Origin: Bacteroidota bacterium
GTDB lineage: Bacteria > Bacteroidota > Bacteroidia > Cytophagales > Cyclobacteriaceae
Direction of reading: 5' to 3'
Assembly: GCA_018267195.1 (NCBI GenBank)
Contig: JAFDYY010000021.1
Location: 1-52,730 of the forward strand
Length of the DNA: 52,730 nt
The position numbers and the translations under genes were made by a program. Positions 7,720 through 16,831 of this stretch are shown here, piece after piece (within the stretch, counting starts at the first letter, position 1; each line of letters starts with the position of its first letter). Under the pieces are notes generated by a model. That model was not told the DNA's origin. It did no database searches and saw nothing but the letters and a program-made list of their open reading frames with translations.

Positions 7720-8904
7720 ATGGAATTTAGCCCATCTGTTTTTTTAGATCACCTCGCCCCCACTTCGCCCTTTCCGTTTCTCCTTCCGGTTGAACGCGCC
7801 CGGGGGGTGTACCTCTTCTGCCCGGATGGAAAAAAATATATGGATATGATTTCGGGCATCGGGGTAGCCAACATTGGCCATGGCCACCCCAAAGTAGTAC
7901 ATGCCATTAAAGAACAAGTAGATAAACACCTGCATGTAATGGTTTATGGCGAGTACATTCAGGCTCCGTCTAACCGGTTGGCTAAGAAGCTTAGTGAACG
8001 GCTGCCCGGTCAGCTCAACTGTTCTTATTTTGTTAACTCCGGCACCGAGGCTAATGAAGGTGCCCTGAAATTAGCCAAGCGCATAACCGGGCGCACCGAA
8101 ATTATTTCGTGCAGAAAATCCTACCACGGCAGCACCCACGGCTCACTGAGTGTTTCGGGAAATGAAATAAAGAAAAGAGCATTTCGCCCGTTGCTACCCG
8201 CAGTACGCTTTATGGATTACAACACCCCGGCCGATCTTGATATGATCACCAGCCAAACGGCAGCCGTCATTATTGAAACCATCCAGGGCGATGCCGGGGT
8301 ACGAATTCCATCCGCAGACTATTTAAAATTATTGAGAAAAAAATGCGATGATACCGGCACTCAATTAATCCTGGACGAGATACAGTGTGGCATGGGAAGA
8401 ACCGGAACATTATTTGCGTTTGAACAGTTTGGCATCGTTCCCGATATTTTAACGATTGGCAAAGCTTTTGGCGGAGGGCTTCCTATCGGGGCTTTCATCT
8501 CGAGTAAAGAAAAAATAAACTTGTTTACGCACCACCCCATGCTGGGGCACATTACTACGTTTGGCGGAAACCCGGTATGTTGTGCCTCAGCTCTCGCCAC
8601 CTTGCAAGTTATAGAAGAAGAAAAGATATTACCTACAGTAGAAGCCAAAGGCAGGCTGATTGAAAAACTTTTGAGCCACCCTAAAATTAAAGAAGTAAGA
8701 AGAATCGGGTTGATGTTTGCCTTTGATTTTGATTGTGAGGAGCGCGTAACACGAATCGTAAATCAGTGCAAAGAAAATGGCGTCATCGGTTATTGGTTTT
8801 TATCGAACCCGCACAGTTTCCGCTTGGCTCCTCCCCTCACCATTACAGAAGAAGAAATACATCGGGCTTGTGCCGTCATTTTGAATGCTATCGAAAATTC
8901 TTGA
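7720..8904 (+). CDS. class III PLP-dependent aminotransferase (acetylornithine/4-aminobutyrate type)
   Basis: A 394-residue fold-type I aminotransferase of class III. Motifs: NSGTEANEGALKLAKR (phosphate binding), CRKSYHGSTHGSLS, the PLP-nitrogen Asp in LDEIQCGMGRTG, and the Schiff-base Lys248 in TIGKAFGGGLPIG. The length is normal. Substrates of the class are omega-amino acids such as N-acetylornithine, ornithine or 4-aminobutyrate. No arginine-biosynthesis gene lies nearby, so the exact substrate is open. It is followed 12 bases later by the AI-2E family permease gene and probably forms a three-gene operon with that and the serine hydrolase. Confidence 0.88.
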   Translation: MEFSPSVFLDHLAPTSPFPFLLPVERARGVYLFCPDGKKYMDMISGIGVANIGHGHPKVVHAIKEQVDKHLHVMVYGEYIQAPSNRLAKKLSERLPGQLNCSYFVNSGTEANEGALKLAKRITGRTEIISCRKSYHGSTHGSLSVSGNEIKKRAFRPLLPAVRFMDYNTPADLDMITSQTAAVIIETIQGDAGVRIPSADYLKLLRKKCDDTGTQLILDEIQCGMGRTGTLFAFEQFGIVPDILTIGKAFGGGLPIGAFISSKEKINLFTHHPMLGHITTFGGNPVCCASALATLQVIEEEKILPTVEAKGRLIEKLLSHPKIKEVRRIGLMFAFDFDCEERVTRIVNQCKENGVIGYWFLSNPHSFRLAPPLTITEEEIHRACAVILNAIENS

Positions 8905-8916
8905 TCTTTCCTCATC

Positions 8917-9981
8917 ATGCAAAGCTTGCCCTCGACAAACCTCGACAAAATTTATAAATCGTTAGTGATCCTCGCCATTACCCTGGCGGTGCTAATCCTG
9001 ATAAAAGATATTTTAGTACCCATTGCCTTTGCCGCTTTGTTTTCGGTAGTGTTGTTGCCGCTTACCAAGAGGCTTGAGAAAAAAGCAGGAAAAATTTTGG
9101 CCATTATAGTCGTTCTGCTGATTTCACTCATAGTGGTAGGGGTAGTAAGTTGGTTCATTATTTCCCAATTATCCAGCCTGGTGGCCAGCTTGCCGGGAAT
9201 AGAATTAAAATTTTACGGCCTCATCAACCGGATCAGCGAAACCCTTAATCAGGAATTTAAAATCAGTTCAGAAGAGCAAATGCAATTGATGAAGGAAGGA
9301 CTGAGAAACCTATCCACGTATGCATCGGGTTTGTTGTTAAGCACTTCCTATCTTATCTACTTTTTTGTTCAGGTACCGATTTATATTTTTCTGTTTCTCT
9401 ACTACCGCAATCGGTTTAAAGATTTTTTGTATCAGTTCTATCCGGCCAGCGATTTAAAATGGAAAGATGAAATACAGCAAGTAGTGAGGGGGTACATATC
9501 CGGGTTAACCATTGTGGTACTGATAGCCGGAGTTCTTAATAGCACCGGGTTACTCCTGCTCGGCATTGACCACGCCATCTTTTTTGGTTTTCTATCAGGA
9601 GTGCTTACCATGATCCCCTATGTAGGCATCACCATAGGAGCCACCCTGCCCACACTGCTGGCGCTGGTAACAAAAGATTCAATTTGGTATGCGGTAGGTG
9701 TCATTGGCGTGCATGGTTTTGTGCAGTTTCTGGAAGGGAACTTCATCACGCCCAAAGTAACCGGTTCGCGAATCAGCATTAATGCCTTAGCTGCAGTGGT
9801 CGCATTGCTTTTGGCCGGGAAAATCTGGGGCATAGCCGGAATGATTCTGGCCGTACCGGCTGTGGGCATCCTTAAAATCGTACTAAACTATTCGCCTTCA
9901 CTAAAACCATTTGTCGTATTGCTGGGCGATGAAACGCAACCTCAAGAACACACCCCCTCCATTCAACCTCCCGAAACATGA
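8917..9981 (+). CDS. AI-2E family (PerM-like) transporter
   Basis: A 354-residue inner-membrane protein of the AI-2E exporter/PerM family. The N-terminus has two or three membrane segments (from about residue 11). A polar loop at about residues 80-135 precedes further membrane segments that contain the family motif GFLSGVLTMIPYVGITIGATL, and GNFITPKVTGSRISINALA lies near the C-terminus. Family members export small molecules or exchange Na+/H+; the substrate cannot be told from sequence. The ATG is 12 bases after the aminotransferase stop, and the end overlaps the next gene by 4 bases (ATGA). Confidence 0.88.
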   Translation: MQSLPSTNLDKIYKSLVILAITLAVLILIKDILVPIAFAALFSVVLLPLTKRLEKKAGKILAIIVVLLISLIVVGVVSWFIISQLSSLVASLPGIELKFYGLINRISETLNQEFKISSEEQMQLMKEGLRNLSTYASGLLLSTSYLIYFFVQVPIYIFLFLYYRNRFKDFLYQFYPASDLKWKDEIQQVVRGYISGLTIVVLIAGVLNSTGLLLLGIDHAIFFGFLSGVLTMIPYVGITIGATLPTLLALVTKDSIWYAVGVIGVHGFVQFLEGNFITPKVTGSRISINALAAVVALLLAGKIWGIAGMILAVPAVGILKIVLNYSPSLKPFVVLLGDETQPQEHTPSIQPPET

Positions 9982-11312
9982 AATCTGTAATTCTTTTTTT
10001 ATTTATTTTATTTACTCTTTCAGCAACGGCCCAAAGTTTTGAGGAGTCGTGTAAGTTGCGAGTAGAAGCCGAAGAAACTCCGGGCATAGCTGTGGGAATA
10101 CTGGAAAACGGAAAAATCACTTACTTTACTTTTGGCGAAGCCAACATTGCTACCCATCAGCCGGTAACCCCGCAAACGCTTTTCGAAATCGGGTCTATTA
10201 CCAAAACCTTTACTACCTCTGTTTTAGCGTATCTGGTAAACGAAAAAATATTTTTATTAAGCGACCCGGCACAAAACTATTTACCTTCCACCATTACCCT
10301 GCCCGATCGCAATGGCAAGCAGATAACCCTGCTTCACTTGGCCTCTGCCCGGTCGGGCTTGCCTCGGATGCCCGCCAATTTTGCTCCGGCCAATCCGGCC
10401 AATCCATACCGCGATTATACCGAAAAACAACTGAGCGCATTTCTAAATAAATGCGAACTCAACTCCGACCCCGGAAGGCAATACGAATATTCTAATTTAG
10501 GCATGGGGCTTTTGGGCTTTCTCCTCACCGCCCACCAAAAAACTACTTACTCTAAATTAATCCGCGACATCATCCTCTCGCCATTACAGATGAACCAGAC
10601 TTTCATCAGTGGTGAAAGAATAAATGACCCTATGCTGGCGCAAGGCTACAGCGATAACAAACCGGTAGCGGCCTGGACATGGTCGGATCAAAGTGTTTTA
10701 GTAGGTGCGGGAGGTGTCGTTTCTAATACAGAAGACATGATAAAATATCTTGTTGCCCAACTTTCAGAAAATAAAGATAACCTGAGCCAAGCCTTTCAGT
10801 TAACGCATAAAGAAGTAGCCGAAGCCATCGGCACATCTATACAGATCGGTATGGGCTGGCACCTGAAAGACCATCGCTACATTTGGCACAATGGCGGCAC
10901 GGGCGGGTTTCGCTCATTTGCCGGTTTCGATCCACAAACCAATCGCGCGATTGTTATTCTTACCAATTCCACTACCGGAGCAGACGATCTGGGCTTTCAC
11001 TGGTTAGATAGCAAGGTGCCTTTAAAAAAAGTAAAGAAACCTATAAGCATAGAAGCGGCCAAACTAAAAGAGTACGAAGGGCAGTATGCACTCAATCCGC
11101 AATTCATTATTTCAGTACGGGCAGAAGGCACCACCTTAACAGGCCAGGCTACCGGCCAACCGGCCTTTACAATGTATGCCGACTCTGTAGATCAATTTAG
11201 TTTAAGAGTAGTACCGGCCGCCATTCGCTTCAGCCGCGATAAAAAAGGAAATGTATATGGCTTAAAATTGTATCAAAACGGAATGGTGCAGGAAGCTAAG
11301 AAAACAAACTAA
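9978..11312 (+). CDS. secreted serine hydrolase, beta-lactamase class C family
   Basis: A 444-residue protein with a signal peptide (about residues 1-19, ending ATAQS). Penicillin-binding-fold motifs are complete: SxxK as SITK in FEIGSITKTFTT, YxN as YSN in YEYSNLGMG, and HxG in HNGGTGGF. About 100 C-terminal residues after the catalytic domain form a small beta-rich extension (from KKPISIEAAKLKEYEGQYAL), as in DUF3471-containing relatives. Probably a periplasmic esterase, D-alanyl-peptidase or beta-lactamase. AmpC-type resistance cannot be assumed. It overlaps the permease gene start-to-stop and overlaps hslV on the other strand by 4 bases. Confidence 0.88.
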   Translation: MKSVILFLFILFTLSATAQSFEESCKLRVEAEETPGIAVGILENGKITYFTFGEANIATHQPVTPQTLFEIGSITKTFTTSVLAYLVNEKIFLLSDPAQNYLPSTITLPDRNGKQITLLHLASARSGLPRMPANFAPANPANPYRDYTEKQLSAFLNKCELNSDPGRQYEYSNLGMGLLGFLLTAHQKTTYSKLIRDIILSPLQMNQTFISGERINDPMLAQGYSDNKPVAAWTWSDQSVLVGAGGVVSNTEDMIKYLVAQLSENKDNLSQAFQLTHKEVAEAIGTSIQIGMGWHLKDHRYIWHNGGTGGFRSFAGFDPQTNRAIVILTNSTTGADDLGFHWLDSKVPLKKVKKPISIEAAKLKEYEGQYALNPQFIISVRAEGTTLTGQATGQPAFTMYADSVDQFSLRVVPAAIRFSRDKKGNVYGLKLYQNGMVQEAKKTN

Positions 11313-11848
11313 CCGATTTTCTCAATTACCAGATTATGGTTGGTATAAATACAAATATCGGCCGCAATATGCAGGCTTTCGCGTACCATGTCTTCGGCCG
11401 ATAAATGAGGCGCATGTTTTTTCAATGCCAAGGCAGAGGCCTGAGCATACATAGCACCTGACCCAATGGCTGCTACCTGATGATCGGGCTCGATGACATC
11501 GCCATTGCCCGATAGCATCAACAACTCTTCTTTATTACACACAATGAGCATGGCTTCTAATCTTCTGAGGTAGCGATCGGTGCGCCAGTCTTTGGCTAAC
11601 TCAATGGCAGCACGCTTCATGTTTCCGCCATACGAATTCAGTTTTTCATCGAAACGGTCGAGCAGCGTAAAGGCATCGGCTGTGGATCCGGCAAAACCGG
11701 TAAGTACTTTTCCCTCTTGCAGTTTACGGATTTTCCGTACGTTGCTCTTGGCAATGGTATTGCCCAAGGTAGCCTGCCCATCTCCGCCAATGGCTACAGA
11801 ACCATTGTGAAAAACTGCCAGAATAGTAGTGGCATGAATTTGTTCCAT
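11309..11848 (-). CDS. hslV: ATP-dependent protease proteolytic subunit HslV
   Basis: A 179-residue N-terminal-threonine peptidase, homologous to proteasome beta subunits. The sequence MEQIHATTILAVFHNGSVAI places the catalytic Thr in ATTILA, and it would be exposed by removal of the short leader. GDGQATLG and LTGFAGSTADAFTL are typical HslV segments. It works as a dodecamer with the ATPase HslU, which is not encoded in this window. The gene lies four bases downstream of the pyruvate dehydrogenase E2 gene on the same strand, so the two are probably cotranscribed. Confidence 0.96.
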   Translation of the reverse strand: MEQIHATTILAVFHNGSVAIGGDGQATLGNTIAKSNVRKIRKLQEGKVLTGFAGSTADAFTLLDRFDEKLNSYGGNMKRAAIELAKDWRTDRYLRRLEAMLIVCNKEELLMLSGNGDVIEPDHQVAAIGSGAMYAQASALALKKHAPHLSAEDMVRESLHIAADICIYTNHNLVIEKIG

Positions 11849-11852
11849 GCTA

Positions 11853-13484
11853 TTAAATTAATATACGAACCGGGTCTTCGAGCAATCCTTTCAGGGTTTT
11901 AAGAAACGCAGAACCCACTGCCCCATCCACCGCCCGGTGGTCGCACGACATGGTTACTTTCATTATGTTTCCCACCACCAATTGTCCATTCTTTACTACG
12001 GCTGTTTCTTTAATGCCTCCCACCGCTAAAATGCAGGCATCGGGCGGGTTAATAATGGCGGTAAATTCTTCAATGCCAAACATACCGAGGTTGGAGATGG
12101 TAAATGTGCTGCCTTCCCAATCGGCCGGTTGTAGTTTTTTATCGTGTGCTTTTTGTGCCAGGTCTTTCACTTCAACGGCTATGTGCGAAAGCGATTTATT
12201 ATCGGCAAACCGGATTACCGGTACCAGCAAACCATCCTTTACGGCCACGGCCACCCCGATGTGAATGTGCCTGTTTTTTCGGATCTTATCTCCGAGCCAG
12301 CTTACGTTTACATCCGGATGCTGGCGCAAGGCTGCGGCCACTGCCTTAATTACCATATCGTTAAATGAAATTTTTACCGGGGCTATTTCATTCATACTCT
12401 TGCGCGCTTCTACGGCCTTATCCATATTAATTTCCATGGTAAGGTAGAAATGAGGTGCCGAAAATTTGCTCTCGGCCAATCGTTTAGCAATGGTTTTGCG
12501 CATTTGCGAAACCGGTATTTCTTCAAAACTCTCCTGCCCTACTACCGATGGCAGCACCACCGGTGTACTGGTTTTGGCATCGCCCGTTTTGCCCGATGCA
12601 GCAGCCCCCGGCTTGTAGTTTTCTACATCGTGTTTGGTAATGCGTCCCTGGTCTCCGGTTCCCTGAATTTGAGCCAGGTCATACCCTAAATCTTTAGCCA
12701 TTTTTTTTGCCAACGGAGATACTTTCAGTCTTCCATTAGTATGAGATGCCCCATTATTAGATGGAGGTACCGATGTAGAGGTTGCAGAGACAGTAGCCGC
12801 AGAAGCGGATATAGGTGTCGGTTTGCTCCCGACCCCCGCTGCTTTAGCTTGATGGGCTTTTAGCAAGGTTTGCCAGTCGGCATTTTTTTCTCCAATAATT
12901 GCCAGTACATCATTGATCTTTACCGCTTCTTTTTCTTTCGCCCCGATATAGAGTAAGGTTCCGGAGTTAAACGATTCGTAATCCATGGTGGCTTTATCGG
13001 TTTCTATTTCAGCCAACAACTCGCCCGACTTTACACTGTCGCCTGTTTTTTTATGCCATTTGGCAATCACTCCTTCCACCATGGTGTCGCTCATTTTGGG
13101 CATCAGCACAATTTCGGCTTTTATACCCGAGGTATCTATGGTCGGAATTTCTGCTACGGCCGTGGCAGTTTCTATTTTAGTTTCAGTTTTACCACCCGAT
13201 GAGGCTGTATTTTGTGCACCCGAAAGCAAGGCCGAATAATCTTCACCGGCTTTTCCTACAATGGCCAGCACATCATTAATTTTTACTGCTTCTTTTTCTT
13301 TGGCTCCCAGATAAAGAATGGTACCCGAGTTAAACGACTCATAGTCCATCGTGGCCTTGTCGGTTTCTATTTCGGCCATCAGTTCACCCGATTTTACTGT
13401 ATCTCCTACTTTTTTGTGCCATTTGGCAATCACCCCTTCCGTCATGGTGTCGCTCATTTTGGGCATCCGAATAATCTCAGCCAT
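11853..13484 (-). CDS. pdhC: pyruvate dehydrogenase E2, dihydrolipoamide acetyltransferase
   Basis: A 543-residue E2 component of the pyruvate dehydrogenase complex. It has two lipoyl domains (about residues 1-80 and 127-205), each with the lipoylated Lys in ETDKATMDYES. The linker is Ala/Thr/Ser-rich. The peripheral-subunit-binding domain is at about residues 251-288 (SPLAKKMAKDLGYDL, GTGDQGRITKHDV), and the catalytic domain is C-terminal with SCDHRAVDGAVG, which contains the catalytic His and Asp. The two lipoyl domains are nearly identical at DNA level around the lipoyl-Lys motif. E1 and E3 genes are not next to it. The upstream region is short (104 bases) with no exact -7 box. Confidence 0.95.
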   Translation of the reverse strand: MAEIIRMPKMSDTMTEGVIAKWHKKVGDTVKSGELMAEIETDKATMDYESFNSGTILYLGAKEKEAVKINDVLAIVGKAGEDYSALLSGAQNTASSGGKTETKIETATAVAEIPTIDTSGIKAEIVLMPKMSDTMVEGVIAKWHKKTGDSVKSGELLAEIETDKATMDYESFNSGTLLYIGAKEKEAVKINDVLAIIGEKNADWQTLLKAHQAKAAGVGSKPTPISASAATVSATSTSVPPSNNGASHTNGRLKVSPLAKKMAKDLGYDLAQIQGTGDQGRITKHDVENYKPGAAASGKTGDAKTSTPVVLPSVVGQESFEEIPVSQMRKTIAKRLAESKFSAPHFYLTMEINMDKAVEARKSMNEIAPVKISFNDMVIKAVAAALRQHPDVNVSWLGDKIRKNRHIHIGVAVAVKDGLLVPVIRFADNKSLSHIAVEVKDLAQKAHDKKLQPADWEGSTFTISNLGMFGIEEFTAIINPPDACILAVGGIKETAVVKNGQLVVGNIMKVTMSCDHRAVDGAVGSAFLKTLKGLLEDPVRILI

Positions 13485-13588
13485 CTTGTGTATTTGATTT
13501 TGCTATTTAAAGAATTACGATTTTCTAAACTAACTCCGAACTCCAAAAATAATTCATTTTAGAGTATTGTAAAAGGCCGTTTATAGAA

Positions 13589-16500
13589 TCAAAGATTGAT
13601 GGAGCCTAACAGGACTTCAAACAAAGAAGTAGAAGGAGCCAGCCCTACCGAATACCGGAATCCCACATTGAATTGAGGCAACAAACGCATTACATTCAAA
13701 TCTAATTTTACTTCTACTCCTGTGGAGGAATACCCCTGCGAAACCGTTTGCCGTACATAGACGGTGCTGCCAAAACCGTAATCATAGAAAAAATTGGTTC
13801 TTATACGCTGAAAATTCAGCACCGGCCCCAAAGCAATGTCAGGATACCATACGGGCATGGTGTAATTGGCCGACATGGAGTAAAAATTCTGGAAACGGGG
13901 AATACCAAGCCCTCCACGCGGCAATGGAATTTGGTTTCTAAACTGATAGAGATAATTATCGGCAATGGCGGTGCCGGCATTGTTAGCATAAAAAAATTGC
14001 TGATCGATTTGTGAGTTCTGATACCCCCAATAGCCCCACAACGAATGATGTTTAAACAAGCCCGGAAAAAATGCTACACCATAAAAAGAAAACAGCGAGC
14101 CGGAGTAATCGCCCCCATAAGGTGTGCTATAAACATTAACATACAATTCTTGACCCCATTTTGGGTTTATGTCTCTGTGGCTTTGCTTCAGCGTGCGATA
14201 GGCAGAAACATTAAAATAATTGTAAATCAGTTTTCCATTGCCAGCATAATCTGATAAATAATAAATTGATCTTATTGAGTCATTGACAAATACAGTCGGA
14301 ACTATTCTGCTGCTGTTGATAGAATTCGAAAACTTACTCACCTGAGTTACGCCAATGGCATTTCCAAAAGTAATGCCACTGTTATATTTTGAGGTTGTTG
14401 TAATCAACGGGACGCGCAGTCCGGCTTCAATATTTCTTTCATGCCAGCGGTACGTAAGATTATGAGCACTTGATTTCAGATTGTAATTCGGTTTAGTGCC
14501 TGTGAGTGAATCAATTTCAATATCGCCTTTATTAAGTTTGCGGTCGCTGTCGGTAAAAGAAAAATCAATAATAGGATACCAGCCTTGATAACTTACTGAT
14601 GCTTTTTTGATCCAATTATTTTCTATTCTGTCATAGACAAAGCCTGCAAAAATTTGTGTAGTGCTTAAAATATCTTGTGAAGTAACTCCTATCGGTATCA
14701 GTGGGCTTGTGATACTGGTACTGATCAATGGCCCCCAGCTGTAGGGATTAACAACTCCTTTCCAGCGAAAATAACGCTTCGATGCATATTTATTTTGAGG
14801 GATATTTTTAAACAGCTGCTGATTTCCTTCCTGCTCAACCAAATGCCCAAAATTATTTTGAGGTTGCACGCGTAAAGTCCAGGCGCGCCAAGAAGAAGGT
14901 GCGAAAGGAATTTTAACCACGTCCATCCCATCACGACCTTGCTCATTGTAATAAATCCATTGGCCATCTCCGGATACGGCAGGGTTATAACTTCCGTATC
15001 GGCTGCAAGTAATCTGATATCGTTTTCCGGTCTCTGTATCTAATGCGTAAATATTATCAATGCCGCTTACCGGAGAATTGTATAAAATATATTTTTTGTA
15101 GGGAACCGGATACCCTATGTTTTCATTTAAAAATGGAGTGAGCAAAGTTTTCGATTCATTTTCAAAATTAAATTGCACAATGGCCTTTCCTGTAGAGTTA
15201 GTAAGCAGCGCCACAATATGTTTTCCGTCCCGGCTCCAGTGCGGCATTGAGATAAAATCATTTGATGGGTTATCAAATGATTTTAAAATTTTTCCACTGA
15301 AGTAATCTAAAACAAGAAGTTTGGTTTGATATTCTAAAGATGTTTCAATGGTAGCCACTTTATAACCATCGGGCGAGATAGCCGCAGCAGCATAGCGCGA
15401 CTTATTCCCTAAAACCTGCCGTTTGCCCAACCCGATATCATAGCCTACAATGACCGAATAATTTCGTACCAGCCAGCGCGGATCGTACCGGTACTCATTC
15501 CACACCAGGCGGTGGTGGGTGGCCGAAAGCATACCCGCATCGTTTAGGAAGCCTTGCGTAAAAATACTTTCTTCTTTTCCATTTTTCAGTTTCACCAACC
15601 TTTCAATATCCCCAATACCCGATTTGCGCACGGCTATACTGCCATCTTCCAGTTCCTGCGGAAACAAATAATCGGTATAAGCCTCTGATTTCCTCATGTT
15701 CACTTTTTCAAACGGAGTAAGCGTTAGTGTATCTTGTTGCGCTTTCCAATCTTTTTGCAGATCGGCTGCCATCTGCCTATACAACTTTGTTACCGTTAAA
15801 CCCGTTTCTTTTTTTAAAGCACTCGAAAAACGGAGTGGAACAATCGGAACATTCCACGCACTGGCTGTAACTTTATCCCATATAAATGGGTCGTTGGTTT
15901 TTTTTCGCAGATAAGAAACCATGTGGTACCCCAGCACATACCAGTTAGGAATATTGTTTTTATAGGATTCGAGGTATTGTTTGTGATAATTAAAAACACG
16001 TCCTTCTTGCAGATTGGTGCGAAAGAGTAAATCAAAATTGGGTATGCGCCCGCGCCCGGCCTGCGAAAAGGCTGTTTCGGTTACTACTGCATCGCCTTCC
16101 CAAAACCACTGTGGGGCAGCCACATACGAAAGACCGGCTAACGCATTGTACCCCAAAGCATAGCCCAGCACTTTGTTAAGCCCGCGCTGGGCATGTTGAA
16201 ATTGAGCCATGTGCCGGTACTCGTGTGTAGCCAATAAATTAAGCCAATCGTTATTGCCTACAAAATTATAGTTCTGCGAAGGCATGGCATAAAACTCGGC
16301 CCTCCGTGGGGTGAGTGTAACAAAGGCATTAGAATAGGCCGATTGGTTTTGAAGGATAATTGAAATTTTGCGGGGTACGGCACCAATCGTCTTTCCTTCG
16401 GGCTCACGTATGGCCTCCATCGTATTGGCCATCCGTTGTGCCTGGCCTTCAAACCCTTGTGGAAACAACAACCGAAAATGAGGCGTGTTAATCTGGCTCC

Positions 16501-16597
16501 ATTTAATAGAAGCTGGGTTAGTTGCACTAATTACAGTCTCTTGTGCATAAAGACTCTGCGCCATTGTGAACACGGCCAGCCACCACAAATACCTCAT
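13589..16597 (-). CDS. surface protein: gluzincin-like domain, TolB-type propeller, C-terminal beta-barrel
   Basis: A 1002-residue exported protein with a signal peptide (about residues 1-18, ending SLYAQ). Residues about 35-175 resemble peptidase MA-like gluzincins: HExxH at 125-129 (THEYRHMAQF) and a downstream acidic residue in WFWEGDAVV (Glu167), so the zinc site appears complete. The middle (about 310-580) has repeats of the TolB/WD40 type, such as AAISPDGYKVATIE, MPHWSRDGKHIVAL and NPAVSGDGQWIYY. The last 400 residues are aromatic-rich amphipathic strands resembling an Omp85-type outer-membrane barrel. The combination suggests an outer-membrane-anchored metallopeptidase or an inactive derivative. 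The function is unknown. It is transcribed alone. Confidence 0.75.
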   Translation of the reverse strand: MRYLWWLAVFTMAQSLYAQETVISATNPASIKWSQINTPHFRLLFPQGFEGQAQRMANTMEAIREPEGKTIGAVPRKISIILQNQSAYSNAFVTLTPRRAEFYAMPSQNYNFVGNNDWLNLLATHEYRHMAQFQHAQRGLNKVLGYALGYNALAGLSYVAAPQWFWEGDAVVTETAFSQAGRGRIPNFDLLFRTNLQEGRVFNYHKQYLESYKNNIPNWYVLGYHMVSYLRKKTNDPFIWDKVTASAWNVPIVPLRFSSALKKETGLTVTKLYRQMAADLQKDWKAQQDTLTLTPFEKVNMRKSEAYTDYLFPQELEDGSIAVRKSGIGDIERLVKLKNGKEESIFTQGFLNDAGMLSATHHRLVWNEYRYDPRWLVRNYSVIVGYDIGLGKRQVLGNKSRYAAAAISPDGYKVATIETSLEYQTKLLVLDYFSGKILKSFDNPSNDFISMPHWSRDGKHIVALLTNSTGKAIVQFNFENESKTLLTPFLNENIGYPVPYKKYILYNSPVSGIDNIYALDTETGKRYQITCSRYGSYNPAVSGDGQWIYYNEQGRDGMDVVKIPFAPSSWRAWTLRVQPQNNFGHLVEQEGNQQLFKNIPQNKYASKRYFRWKGVVNPYSWGPLISTSITSPLIPIGVTSQDILSTTQIFAGFVYDRIENNWIKKASVSYQGWYPIIDFSFTDSDRKLNKGDIEIDSLTGTKPNYNLKSSAHNLTYRWHERNIEAGLRVPLITTTSKYNSGITFGNAIGVTQVSKFSNSINSSRIVPTVFVNDSIRSIYYLSDYAGNGKLIYNYFNVSAYRTLKQSHRDINPKWGQELYVNVYSTPYGGDYSGSLFSFYGVAFFPGLFKHHSLWGYWGYQNSQIDQQFFYANNAGTAIADNYLYQFRNQIPLPRGGLGIPRFQNFYSMSANYTMPVWYPDIALGPVLNFQRIRTNFFYDYGFGSTVYVRQTVSQGYSSTGVEVKLDLNVMRLLPQFNVGFRYSVGLAPSTSLFEVLLGSINL

Positions 16598-16635
16598 ACC
16601 CCTGTTTTTAAGCCCGAAAATCTACACGAAAAAAA

Positions 16636-16667
16636 TTGATAGTCAATGCAGCAGTTTACTACTTTTG
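16636..16667 (+). promoter_or_regulatory. promoter of the 40-residue membrane peptide, leaderless arrangement
   Basis: TTG (16636-16638), 21 bases, then TACTTTTG (16660-16667), an exact TAnnTTTG. The box ends four bases before the ATG at 16672, the same spacing as at 7708-7720 and 5510-5505. Confidence 0.55.
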
Positions 16668-16671
16668 CGCT

Positions 16672-16794
16672 ATGTTCAAAAAGATCAGCAAACTATATAC
16701 CCGCTATAAAGAATATGTGCGGGTAGATTTAATTATGTACGGAGTAATGATTTTGCTAATCATCATCTACATTATTTATTCCGCGCTATTTTAA
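16672..16794 (+). CDS. small single-pass membrane protein (40 aa)
   Basis: A 40-residue open frame that starts MFKKISKLYTRYKEYVRVDL and ends with a hydrophobic helix (about residues 21-38, YGVMILLIIIYIIYSALF). The basic, amphipathic N-terminus is followed by one membrane segment. Support for it being real: an exact promoter box four bases upstream, a composition unlike random sequence (charged half then membrane half), and its fit between two genes without overlap. It precedes the secreted protein gene at 16832 by 37 bases. Its function is unknown. Confidence 0.6.
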   Translation: MFKKISKLYTRYKEYVRVDLIMYGVMILLIIIYIIYSALF

Positions 16795-16831
16795 AACTAT
16801 TCATTAAACCTTATCACTATTCCTCCTAATG

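Noticed and set aside
12104..12368. Overlapping plus-strand frames inside the pdhC region
   Set aside because: They mirror the codon bias of pdhC on the other strand and have no start signals or domain.
12880..13480. Long near-direct DNA repeat in pdhC
   Set aside because: It is the duplicated lipoyl domain of the same protein, an ordinary feature of E2 enzymes and not a mobile repeat.
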